Shown here one piece after another: positions 49,827 through 57,979 of a stretch of DNA of 64,000 nucleotides (positions are counted from its first letter, which is position 1; each line of letters opens with the position of its first letter). The position numbers were made by a program, and so were the translations under genes. The notes below the pieces were generated by a model that saw nothing but the letters and a program-made list of their open reading frames with translations, had not been told where the DNA came from and did not search any database. Source of the stretch: Salinibaculum rarum (lineage in GTDB: Archaea; Halobacteriota; Halobacteria; Halobacteriales; Haloarculaceae); NCBI RefSeq assembly GCF_030505615.1, contig NZ_CP129992.1, positions 1,860,001 through 1,924,000 on the forward strand, given 5' to 3'.

Positions 49827-50381
49827 ATGGGATTTCACACCTTCGACCACACACGCGCACAGAGTCTCGAAGACGCCACGCGATTTCGCTTTTGCTCCCG
49901 TGAGGAACTGCTCGGCCCGCTCCCCCGCGGCCCGGACGCGACTGTCCTCGACGTGGGCAGTGGCACTGGCTTCTACACCGACGAAATCGCGCCCTCTGTC
50001 GGCCGCGTCGCCGCACTCGACGTCCAGTCGGAGATGCACGAACTGTACCGCGAGAAGGGAATCCCGGAGAACGTCTCGCCGGTGACTGCGAATGCAGAAT
50101 CGCTCCCGCTGGTCGCCGACGCCGTCGACGGCGCGTTCTCGACGATGACGTTCCACGAGTCGACGACACCCGAGTCGCTGGCCGACCTCCAGCGCGTGCT
50201 GGCGGCCGACGCTCCCTTCGTCGTCGTCGACTGGTCCCGAGAGGGGTCCGGTGACGATGGCCCGCCGGTCGATGAACGCTTCTCCGCGACGCGGGCACGG
50301 GAACTGCTCGTCGAGGCCGGCTTTACCGTCGAAAGCGCCCAGGAGCGCTCCGAGACGTTCAGAGCCGTCGCCCACGCATAG
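49827..50381 (+). CDS. Class I SAM-dependent methyltransferase
   Basis: A 184-residue methyltransferase, ATG at 49827 (an in-frame GTG at 49815 overlaps dph2). Motif I is LDVGSGTG (residues 41-48), followed by ALDVQSEMHELYR and FSTMTFHESTTPESLADLQR. The closest general type is UbiE/Methyltransf_11. The substrate is unknown. Placement beside dph2 recalls methylation in diphthamide synthesis, but the diphthine synthase is a different fold, so no link is claimed. Confidence 0.85.
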   Translation: MGFHTFDHTRAQSLEDATRFRFCSREELLGPLPRGPDATVLDVGSGTGFYTDEIAPSVGRVAALDVQSEMHELYREKGIPENVSPVTANAESLPLVADAVDGAFSTMTFHESTTPESLADLQRVLAADAPFVVVDWSREGSGDDGPPVDERFSATRARELLVEAGFTVESAQERSETFRAVAHA

Positions 50382-50439
50382 CATGATTACTACCGGGCAT
50401 GGCCGAAGATTTTTGTATTAATTGGGGGTATTGTGACCG

Positions 50440-51060
50440 ATGGCAACGAAGAGCGCGCTGACCCAGCAACTCGGCGTGGTCGTCGGGTTCGACGACCCGC
50501 GGGCGGACTTAGAACAGTACCGGACACCGCCCGACCTGGCCGCGCACCTCGTTCACACTGCCGACCTCCAGGGTGACGTTGAGGGCAAGACGGTCGTAGA
50601 CCTCGGCTGTGGGACGGGTATGCTGGCACTCGGAGCAGCCCTCCGGGGGCCGGAAGCGGTCGTCGGCATCGACATCGACCCGGCCCCGCTGGCGACCGCC
50701 CGCGAGAACGAACGCCGGATTGGGACTGCCAGTGTCGTCTCCTGGGTGCGTGGCGACGCAACGGCGGCGCCCTTCTGGCCCGGCACCGAGACGACGGTCA
50801 TCATGAACCCGCCCTTTGGCGCCCAGCAGGGTAACGAACACGCCGACCGGGCGTTTCTCGCGACCGCCGCGGACATCGCAGACGTGTCCTACTCGATTCA
50901 CAACGCAGACAGCGCGGACTTCGTCGAAGCGTTTGCCGAGGACAACGGCGGCGAGGTCACCCACGCCTTCCGGGCGGAGTTCGACCTCCCGAAGGCCTTC
51001 GATTTCCACACCGACGACCGGCGCAACATCGACGTCGAAGTGTTCCGCATCGACTGGTGA
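50440..51060 (+). CDS. METTL5-like N6-adenine methyltransferase
   Basis: A 206-residue methyltransferase. VDLGCGTGMLALGAALRG (motif I, from residue 53) and IMNPPFGAQQ (NPPF 123-126, the catalytic motif of N6-adenine enzymes) are clear. The N-terminal segment EQYRTPPDLAAHLVHTADLQ matches the METTL5 family, whose eukaryotic member methylates an adenine in small-subunit rRNA. Likely role: rRNA m6A. It is convergent with the rhomboid gene, with the stop codons adjacent. Confidence 0.9.
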   Translation: MATKSALTQQLGVVVGFDDPRADLEQYRTPPDLAAHLVHTADLQGDVEGKTVVDLGCGTGMLALGAALRGPEAVVGIDIDPAPLATARENERRIGTASVVSWVRGDATAAPFWPGTETTVIMNPPFGAQQGNEHADRAFLATAADIADVSYSIHNADSADFVEAFAEDNGGEVTHAFRAEFDLPKAFDFHTDDRRNIDVEVFRIDW

Positions 51061-52695
51061 CTACCGCTGGCGCGTCGCGATTCGAATCTTCGTCTCTCCG
51101 ACGGAGGCGTTGAGGTCCCTTCCGTTCCTGCTGAAGGTGATGCCGCCGATGGTCTCCTTCGTGTCTACCTCCGGGACCTGTCCGGTCGCGACTGTCGTGT
51201 CGTTTCGCGAGACTGCAAGCTCGTAGCCCTCCTCGGCCGGCGCGAGCGTGACTCGCTTCCCGTTGAGGACCGCGGGGACCCGGACCGGGTCGGCCTCGAA
51301 CACCTGCGTTGCAGTTCTGTCGGGTGGCTCGACGAAGACCTTGTACGTCTTCTCGCCGTCGACGACCGACCAGCCCGACCGGGAGACGACGACCGTCTCC
51401 CGCCAGCCGACGCCGCCGACGGGGACGCGGACGCTTCCCCGTGTCGCGAGTCGTCCGGCGGGGACGACGGCCTCCCAGGCGTGACGTTGCTCGCTGGTCA
51501 CGATAACGCCACTCGTGTTGACTGTCAGCGAGTCGCGGAGATACGGCACGTCGACACCGGCGATGTACTGGTTTGGCACCTGCTCGGCGTAGGTTACGGT
51601 GTAGTCTCGCACCTCGACGCCGGCGTCTGCCTCCGGCCCCGAACCGACGGAGACGAGATTGTACGGCACTGCGACGATACCGATAGCGAGGACGACACAC
51701 AGCAGGAGGCCAACGGCCACCTCGCGTCGCGAGAGGTCGATGCTGGACACCAGCGTTCGGTCTCGTGAGGCCAACGCGACCGCGACCACGCCAGCGAGGA
51801 CGAACAGCGCGGCTATCCCGAGTCCCCGAAAGAGGACGTACTCGGTGTTGCTGAGATACCAATAGAAGGCATACAGTGACTTGGCGACTGCAAAGACCAG
51901 CGTCGCAAAGTAGACCCGCCGGTAGCCGGGCCAGGCGCCACGCGAGCGGACCAGCCAGAGGCCAGCCAGCACCCCGATAAGCAGGCCGAGCGCGTGTCCC
52001 TGGATGGCAACGTCGGCCCAGCCTGGGGTGACAAACTGGGTGCGCCCGCGGGCGAGGACCAGTGGATTCTGGACCGCATAGTAGCTCACACTGACGACCC
52101 GTTCGACGACGAGCGCGTACACCGCAGTCAGCGGGCGGGTGACGACTGCAAAGCCTCCGAAGGCGAAGACGACACCGGAGAAACCGATGAGCGCCCCCGG
52201 CGTGAAGATGCTGGTCGCCAGTCCGACGAGAACGACGCCGGCGACGAACAGGAGGATGCGGACGAAGGGGTTCGTCAGCCAGCCGCCAAAGGAGTGGCTG
52301 CCCCGTCTGGTCGGATAGTGACTCCAGGCGTACTCGGCGACGGGAGCGAAGACGACAGTTCCGAGGAGGTTGCCGGTGACGTGGGCCTCGCCCGCGTGGG
52401 CAAAGGCCGCTGTGACCATCCCCAGTGGATAGCCAAACGACCACGACCGGAACCCGACGACGACCGGACCGCCCTGCTGGCCGCCACCCTGGAGGAAAAC
52501 GTAGACAGCCAGTACCCCGAGGACGCTGAGGGCCGTTCCCCATGGGACGCCGAGCACGAATCGCGCCCGGAGTGTATCGAGTGGCCTGGATTCTCCGTCT
52601 CGCCCGCGGAGAAGGAACACGGAGACAGAGAGCGCCGCGACGATGGCGAGCACGCTCAGACCTTCGATTGTCTCGACGGGAACCGACTGTGCCAT
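51061..52695 (-). CDS. Rhomboid family intramembrane serine protease
   Basis: A 544-residue membrane protein, ATG at 52695. Catalytic elements: HVTGN (His105, Asn109), GFSG with Ser173, and His234 (AIQGHALG), so the Ser-His pair is intact. Core helices span about 50-260. The C-terminal half adds two to three more helices (about 270-370) and a soluble beta-rich domain from about 390, DYTVTYAEQVPNQYIAGVDV, much longer than bacterial GlpG. Rhomboids cut transmembrane helices of substrates; Haloferax RhoII affects N-glycosylation of the S-layer, and aglJ is nearby. Confidence 0.9.
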   Translation of the reverse strand: MAQSVPVETIEGLSVLAIVAALSVSVFLLRGRDGESRPLDTLRARFVLGVPWGTALSVLGVLAVYVFLQGGGQQGGPVVVGFRSWSFGYPLGMVTAAFAHAGEAHVTGNLLGTVVFAPVAEYAWSHYPTRRGSHSFGGWLTNPFVRILLFVAGVVLVGLATSIFTPGALIGFSGVVFAFGGFAVVTRPLTAVYALVVERVVSVSYYAVQNPLVLARGRTQFVTPGWADVAIQGHALGLLIGVLAGLWLVRSRGAWPGYRRVYFATLVFAVAKSLYAFYWYLSNTEYVLFRGLGIAALFVLAGVVAVALASRDRTLVSSIDLSRREVAVGLLLCVVLAIGIVAVPYNLVSVGSGPEADAGVEVRDYTVTYAEQVPNQYIAGVDVPYLRDSLTVNTSGVIVTSEQRHAWEAVVPAGRLATRGSVRVPVGGVGWRETVVVSRSGWSVVDGEKTYKVFVEPPDRTATQVFEADPVRVPAVLNGKRVTLAPAEEGYELAVSRNDTTVATGQVPEVDTKETIGGITFSRNGRDLNASVGETKIRIATRQR

Positions 52696-52776
52696 GGACG
52701 GAGGCTGTACCCGGAGTGGATTATGTCTGTCGCCAACCCGATGGCTTTTCGGGACTGACGCTCCTTGCCCCGGACG

Positions 52777-53106
52777 ATGGGAGTACGGCCACCGTCCGAC
52801 GACATGGACGACGAACCGGACGTCATCGAGTTCGGCATCGCCGCACTGGACGCGCGCCTCGAAGAACTCGGCGTCACCTTCCCGGCGACTGCCGACGAAC
52901 TGGTCGCCGAGTACGGTGACGTGCGCGTCCCGGTCGACGCCGCTGGGACAGAGATTACGCTGGAGACGGCACTCGAGCAGACCACGAGACGCGAGTTCGA
53001 GACTGAACGCGAACTCCTCGACGTGCTCCACCCCGTCTTCGAGGAGCGCCGCCAGGGCTCGTCGCGCGGGTATCTGGCCCAGCTGCGGGCGCTCTTGCCT
53101 TTCTAA
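52777..53106 (+). CDS. Small hypothetical protein (DUF5789-like)
   Basis: A 109-residue acidic protein, ATG at 52777 (a later ATG at 52804, giving MDDEPDVIEFG, is also possible). LEELGVTFPATADELVAEYG and TALEQTTRREFETERELLDV are reminiscent of the small haloarchaeal DUF5789 group, from memory only. It diverges from the rhomboid gene with an 81-bp gap and its end overlaps the stop of the convergent aglJ gene by 4 bp. No functional motif is evident. Confidence 0.72.
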   Translation: MGVRPPSDDMDDEPDVIEFGIAALDARLEELGVTFPATADELVAEYGDVRVPVDAAGTEITLETALEQTTRREFETERELLDVLHPVFEERRQGSSRGYLAQLRALLPF

Positions 53107-54113
53107 CCGTCCGGCGGCGACTGTTCGCCGGTAGTCCCGGCGTCGGCGGCCTGTTCTGTTTCCTCGCCCGTCTCGGCCCGTGGGTCGTCCCGATCGAGTT
53201 CCTTGGCGAGTTCGCGCATCTGGTGGGTCTGTTCGCGGTTGAGCGTCACGACCAGGTCAGAGAGGACGCCGAACATCAGCAACTGGACGCCGAAGAGAAC
53301 TGCGACACCGGCGACGACGGCGATAACCTCGTGTGAAATGCTCCGAGTAATCCACTCGACGGCGACGTATCCGGCGAGGACCAGCCCAACGATGGTGCTG
53401 ACGGTGCCGACACTCCCAAAGTAAAACAGCGGGTTGTTGGTCTTTGCCATCTGGTACAGCGTCAGGAGGATGACGCCGCCGTCGCGGAACGGGCGGAGGT
53501 TCGTCTGGGACTCGTCGGGGCGTGGCTGGTAGGTAATCGGGACGACACTCGTCCGGACGTTGTGTTTGACACACTCGACTGCCATCTCCGTCTCGATGCC
53601 GAAGCCGTCGGCAGTCAGGCTCAGCCGCTGGAACGACTGGTGGGTAAACGCCCGGTAGCCACTCAGAATATCTCGCAGGTCCCGGCCGTGGATGTAACTG
53701 AACGCACGATTGATGATGCCGTTGCCAATCTGGTTGAGACGCGACATCGCGCCCGGCTTCATGTTCGCAAACCGGTTTCCGATGACGTGCTCGGCCTCGC
53801 CGGTAAACAGCGGTTCGAGCATCTGCGCTGCCTCGTCGGCACGGTAGGTTGCGTCACCGTCGGCCATCAGGACGTACGGGCTGTCGATGTAGTCCATCGC
53901 CTCCCGGACGGCCTGGCCCTTGCCGGAGCCGGACTGGACGACGACCCTGGCACCGTGGTCGCTGGCTATCTCGCGGGTGCCGTCGGTCGACCCGCCGTCG
54001 ATGACCAGCACGTTTTCGAACCCCTCGGCTACGAATCCGTCCACAACCTGCCCGATAGTTTCGGCTTCCTCGTAGGTCGGCACGAGTACACACACGTCGT
54101 CGGGGTCGCCCAT
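53103..54113 (-). CDS. aglJ: Dolichyl-phosphate hexosyltransferase AglJ (GT2)
   Basis: A 336-residue membrane-bound family 2 glycosyltransferase. The GT-A domain (about 5-220) has VLVPTYEEAETIGQVVDGFV, MADGDATYR (the D-x-D metal site) and SGYRAFTHQSFQRLSLTADG. Two C-terminal helices (YFGSVGTVSTIVGLVLAGYV and VIAVVAGVAVLFGVQLLMFG) anchor it. The match is to AglJ, which adds the first sugar to dolichol phosphate for haloarchaeal S-layer and pilin N-glycosylation. It ends in an acidic tail. It is convergent with the DUF5789-like gene and shortly follows the 54154-54261 microprotein gene. Confidence 0.9.
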   Translation of the reverse strand: MGDPDDVCVLVPTYEEAETIGQVVDGFVAEGFENVLVIDGGSTDGTREIASDHGARVVVQSGSGKGQAVREAMDYIDSPYVLMADGDATYRADEAAQMLEPLFTGEAEHVIGNRFANMKPGAMSRLNQIGNGIINRAFSYIHGRDLRDILSGYRAFTHQSFQRLSLTADGFGIETEMAVECVKHNVRTSVVPITYQPRPDESQTNLRPFRDGGVILLTLYQMAKTNNPLFYFGSVGTVSTIVGLVLAGYVAVEWITRSISHEVIAVVAGVAVLFGVQLLMFGVLSDLVVTLNREQTHQMRELAKELDRDDPRAETGEETEQAADAGTTGEQSPPDG

Positions 54114-54153
54114 CGGCGCAACCTACGCCATTACCCCGGAAAAAGCTAGCTGA

Positions 54154-54261
54154 TTAGTCGCCGTCACGCTGTTCGCTGAGATGCTCCCAGATTTCCGTAC
54201 AGCCACAGCCGTCTTCGACACCATCCAGGTGGTCGTCCGAGGGACTCTGTTTCGTCGCCAT
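54154..54261 (-). CDS. 35-residue Cys-x-Cys microprotein
   Basis: A short gene of 36 codons (ATG 54261, TAA 54154) that would be missed by length cut-offs. The protein has an acidic N-terminus (SDDHLDGVED), then GCGCTEIWEHLSEQR. The pair Cys19-x-Cys21 and nearby His could bind metal. The DGCGCTEIWEHLS core appears familiar as a conserved haloarchaeal microprotein, from memory. A TATA-like TTATTTA lies at about 54278-54284 on the minus strand. It precedes aglJ by 40 bp in the same orientation. Function unknown. Confidence 0.7.
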   Translation of the reverse strand: MATKQSPSDDHLDGVEDGCGCTEIWEHLSEQRDGD

Positions 54262-54409
54262 AGTTACTCTCTTTCTGAGTAAATAACTTGGCTCGATAAA
54301 TACTTTTCCCAGACCGACGACCGTCTGGTGACTGTCTCCACCGTGCCGGGAGTTGCCAGCCCGGCGGTCGGACGCAAACTGTTACTGTCCAGCCCACCAA
54401 CGGACGAGC

Positions 54410-56317
54410 GTGACAGCGGAGGAGTCCCCACCCCGAGACGGCGACCGGACGGACGCGTTCTACGACGCCCTGGACGCGGTCGGTCGGCCGTTGGTGACTG
54501 CGACACAGTACGCCCGTCAGCACGACGTCACGCAGGCAGCGGCGTCCGAACGACTGCAACGGCTCGTCGACGACGGTGTCGCCGAGCGCGTCGACCTCTC
54601 GGCGGACCCGACGGTCTGGTATCCCGGGAGCTGGCAGCAGATGGCCGCTCGCGAACGCGTCATCCTGTTCCCCGAGCGCCGCCAGCTGGTCGTCGACCAG
54701 CCCGAGCAGTTCACGCGCGCACAGCTCTCGCAGTTTGCCCATCTCGTCGATACCACCGGAAGCGGCGGCTATCTCTACGAAATCCGTCGAGAAGACGTGT
54801 GGCAGGCCCCATACGAAACCTTCGAGGACCTGCTCGCGACGGTCCGTGACGTCCTTCCCGAGCGGTCAGAACCGCTCGAATCGTGGCTCGAAGAGCAGTG
54901 GAAGCGCGCAAACCAGTTCACACTCACGACGCACGAGGACGGGTACACGGTGCTGGAGGCGGCCTCGGAGGACCTGATGGGGAACGTCGCCCGACAGAAA
55001 CTCGACGACGACCAGCTCCGGGCACCCATCTCGGAGACGGAAAGCTGGGTCTCCGAGGATGCCGTCGCCGAGGTCAAGCGTATCCTCTACGAGGCGAGCT
55101 ATCCAGTTCGTGACGAGCGCGACCTCGACAGCGGCGACGAGTTGCCGGTCGACCTCGACTTGGAGCTTCGCTCCTACCAGCACGAGTGGGTCTCGCAGTT
55201 CATGGAGACCAAATCGGGCGTCCTCGTCGGGCCGCCGGGCAGTGGGAAGACCGTCGCCACGATGGGGATTCTCTCGGCGGTCGAAGGCGAGACGCTAATC
55301 CTAGTTCCCGGTCGCGAACTGGCCGGCCAGTGGCGCGAGGAACTGCTCGCACATACCTCGCTGACTGCCGACCAGATCGGCGAGTACCACGGCGGCGAGA
55401 AGAACGTCCGACCGGTCACCATCGCTACCTACCAGACTGCCGGGATGGACCGCCACAGACAGCTCTTCGACAGCCGGGAGTGGGGGCTCATCGTCTACGA
55501 CGAAGTCCATCACATCCCGGCCGACGTTCACCGCCGGAGCGCAGACCTGCAGACGCGCCACCGCCTCGGTCTCTCTTCGACGCCGGTCCGGGAGGACGAC
55601 CGGGAGACGGAAATCTACACGCTCATCGGCCCGCCCATCGGGACAGACTGGGATGCCCTCTTCGACGAGGGCTTCGTCGCCGAGCCGGAAGTCGACATCC
55701 TCTACGTGCCCTGGGGCACCGAGGACGCACAGAACCAGTACGTCAGTGCCGAGGGGCACGACCGTCGACAGCTCGCGGCGACCAACCCCGCGAAAGCCGA
55801 GGAAATCGAGCGCCTCCTCTCGACACATCCCGACGACAAGGCGCTGGTGTTCGTGGAGTACCTCGACCAGGGTCGGGAACTCGCGGCGCGGCTCGATGCG
55901 CCCTTCATCAGCGGTGAGATGCCACACCACCGCCGCGAGAAACTGTTCGAGCAGTTCCGGGGTGGGAGTCTCCAGACACTCGTCGTCTCACGGGTCGGTG
56001 ACGAAGGTATCGACCTACCCAACGCGGAGCTCGCTATCGTCGCCTCGGGCCTTGGCGGCTCGCGACGGCAGGGCGCCCAGCGTGCCGGCCGGACGATGCG
56101 CCCGACTGGACGCGCACGGATGTACGTCCTCGCGACTCGCGGGACGCGCGAAGAAGAGTTCGCGCGCCGACGGATGCGGCACCTCGCCGAAAAGGGGGTT
56201 CGGGTCACCGAGCGCGACGCAGAGACTGTCGAGTCACTGGCCGACCGGAAGGAAAAGACGGAGGAACCGGATGACGAGGTATCGGACGAGCCCACAGCGG
56301 CCGACGAATCAGGGTAG
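54410..56317 (+). CDS. XPB/Rad25-like DEAD/DEAH-box helicase
   Basis: A 635-residue superfamily 2 helicase from GTG 54410. A winged-helix-like N-terminus (TQYARQHDVTQAAASERLQR) precedes a damage-recognition-type domain. Walker A GPPGSGKT is at 274-281, DEVHH at 364-368 and motif VI QRAGRTMRPTGRARMYVLAT in the C-terminal RecA lobe. The architecture fits archaeal XPB, which opens DNA in repair together with Bax1-type nucleases. No nuclease partner lies next to it here. Its 3' end overlaps the radical-SAM gene (convergent) by 9 bp. Confidence 0.9.
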   Translation: MTAEESPPRDGDRTDAFYDALDAVGRPLVTATQYARQHDVTQAAASERLQRLVDDGVAERVDLSADPTVWYPGSWQQMAARERVILFPERRQLVVDQPEQFTRAQLSQFAHLVDTTGSGGYLYEIRREDVWQAPYETFEDLLATVRDVLPERSEPLESWLEEQWKRANQFTLTTHEDGYTVLEAASEDLMGNVARQKLDDDQLRAPISETESWVSEDAVAEVKRILYEASYPVRDERDLDSGDELPVDLDLELRSYQHEWVSQFMETKSGVLVGPPGSGKTVATMGILSAVEGETLILVPGRELAGQWREELLAHTSLTADQIGEYHGGEKNVRPVTIATYQTAGMDRHRQLFDSREWGLIVYDEVHHIPADVHRRSADLQTRHRLGLSSTPVREDDRETEIYTLIGPPIGTDWDALFDEGFVAEPEVDILYVPWGTEDAQNQYVSAEGHDRRQLAATNPAKAEEIERLLSTHPDDKALVFVEYLDQGRELAARLDAPFISGEMPHHRREKLFEQFRGGSLQTLVVSRVGDEGIDLPNAELAIVASGLGGSRRQGAQRAGRTMRPTGRARMYVLATRGTREEEFARRRMRHLAEKGVRVTERDAETVESLADRKEKTEEPDDEVSDEPTAADESG

Positions 56318-57367
56318 CTGCTGTGTCGGCAGTGGCCCGTCGTACTCCGGGGGGACGTACGGACAGAGCGGGTCGCTCTCAAGCGGGTCACCTGTGTAGG
56401 CGTACGCTCGCGACCGACTGCCACCGCAGACGGCACGGAACGGACAGGCGCCACATTTTCCTTTGAGGGAATCCGCCTCACGGAGTGACTCGAACAGCTC
56501 TGACTCGCGATACAGCGACACCACGTCCGTCTCGCGGACGTCGCCGGCCGATTTCGGCAGAAAGCCCGACGGGTACATCTCGCCGACGTGGCTGACGAAC
56601 GCGAAGCCGTCGCCGGCGGTGATACCGCCGCGCCGTCCCGAGTCGATGTCGTCGCGTTGCTGCAAGACGCGACGGTAGTGGGGTGCCTCGGTCGTCTTGA
56701 CGGCGAAGTCTTCGTTCTCGACGACGTCGCCCAGCCAGTGCATCACGTCTTCGGCCCGGTCTGGCGTGACTGGGTCGAGGACGCGACCGCGACCCACCGG
56801 AACGAGGAAGAACACGCTCCAGAGCACCGCATCGAGGTCTGCAACGAGGTCCCGCAGGTCCGGCAGGTCGCCGACTGTCCGCTGACAGACGGTCGTGTTT
56901 ATCTGGAGGGGGAGCCCCGCCTCCCGTGCGGTCCGTGCGGCCTCGATAGTCTGCTCGAAGGAGCCAGACTCGCCGCGGAAGTCGTCGTGGGACGCTGCTG
57001 TCGCACCGTCGACGCTGAGTGCCAGTCGCTTCAGTCCGGTGTCGGCCAGTCGCTCGATAGTGTCGGGTGTCAGCGAGTCGGTCCCGCTGGGGGTCAGCGT
57101 GATGGTCAGGCCGATATCCGTGCCGTACTCGATGAGTTCTTCGAGGTCGTCGCGCTTGCAGGGGTCGCCACCGGAGAAGACTACCAGTTGGCCCTCGCCG
57201 AACTCGCGGACACTGTCCAGCAGCGCCTTGCCCTCCGCCGTGGTGAGTTCGTCGGGATGGCGGGTCTCTTGGGCGTCGGCACGGCAGTGGTCACAGGTGA
57301 GTCCGCAGGCCTGGGTGAGCTCCCAGACGAGGACGAACGGCCGTTCGTCGGTGTCGACCCCGTGCAT
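56309..57367 (-). CDS. Radical SAM/SPASM domain protein (TIGR04053-like)
   Basis: A 352-residue radical-SAM enzyme. Cys21-x3-Cys25-x2-Cys28 (QACGLTCDHCRAD) binds the 4Fe-4S cluster, VVFSGGDPCKRDDLEELIEY follows the SAM-binding GGDP-type motif, and the C-terminal SPASM region has KGKCGACPFRAVCGG and a final LCPYVP with further cysteines for auxiliary clusters. The family resembles TIGR04053 and the heme-pathway enzymes AhbC/AhbD, from memory. It ends in the same block as a halocyanin (next gene, 4 bp) and a membrane protein, so cofactor or metal-center maturation is a reasonable guess. Confidence 0.85.
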   Translation of the reverse strand: MHGVDTDERPFVLVWELTQACGLTCDHCRADAQETRHPDELTTAEGKALLDSVREFGEGQLVVFSGGDPCKRDDLEELIEYGTDIGLTITLTPSGTDSLTPDTIERLADTGLKRLALSVDGATAASHDDFRGESGSFEQTIEAARTAREAGLPLQINTTVCQRTVGDLPDLRDLVADLDAVLWSVFFLVPVGRGRVLDPVTPDRAEDVMHWLGDVVENEDFAVKTTEAPHYRRVLQQRDDIDSGRRGGITAGDGFAFVSHVGEMYPSGFLPKSAGDVRETDVVSLYRESELFESLREADSLKGKCGACPFRAVCGGSRSRAYAYTGDPLESDPLCPYVPPEYDGPLPTQQLP

Positions 57368-57371
57368 TATC

Positions 57372-57848
57372 TTATTCGACGATGACTGCGCCTTTCATCC
57401 CGGCGCCTTTGTGTGGTTGACAGTAGTAGTTGTAGTTCCCTGTCTCCTCGAAGGTGTAATTGTAGGTGTACCCTTCCTCGCTGACGTACTCGTCACCGCT
57501 GGTGAACGTCTCGTCCTCGGCGACGACGTTGTGGCCGCCGCCGTTGCCGGTCCATTCCCACGTGACAGTGGTCCCGGTGCTGATACGGATAGCCGCTGGG
57601 TCGAACGCGAAGTTGTTCGACCCGGCGCCGACCATGACGGTCACCGAATCGGCGTCAGTTTCGTCGGTGGCCGACCCGTCGTAGTTGTTCGCACCGTCGA
57701 GGTAGTCCCCAACCTCGCTCGGGACGTCGCCACCACTGTTGTCACTGCCGCCACCACACCCGGCGAGGACGCCGCTTACTGCGAGCGCACCGGCGCCGCG
57801 AAGGACTGTCCGCCTGTCAACATCCACAGATTCTATGGTCTTTTTCAT
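57372..57848 (-). CDS. Halocyanin domain lipoprotein
   Basis: A 158-residue Tat lipoprotein, ATG at 57848 (a TTG two codons upstream is less likely). Signal: RR at 12-13, lipobox LAGC with Cys31. Type-1 copper ligands: His106 (GGGHNVVAE), Cys143, His146 (YYCQPHKG) and Met151. Halocyanins are membrane-attached electron carriers that replace soluble cytochromes in haloarchaea. It precedes the radical-SAM gene by 4 bp in the same orientation, so they are probably co-transcribed. A TATA-like TTTTAT lies at about 57877-57882. Confidence 0.93.
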   Translation of the reverse strand: MKKTIESVDVDRRTVLRGAGALAVSGVLAGCGGGSDNSGGDVPSEVGDYLDGANNYDGSATDETDADSVTVMVGAGSNNFAFDPAAIRISTGTTVTWEWTGNGGGHNVVAEDETFTSGDEYVSEEGYTYNYTFEETGNYNYYCQPHKGAGMKGAVIVE

Positions 57849-57979
57849 CGACAACTAGCTCCTTAGGACCGTTCGCATAAAAGCCTTCTATTCGATTTAT
57901 GGGGCCTGAGACAACCGATAACGGTATTTTGGACGCACCCATACACGTTCGGCACCCAGTATAAACACGGTCCGCAAAA

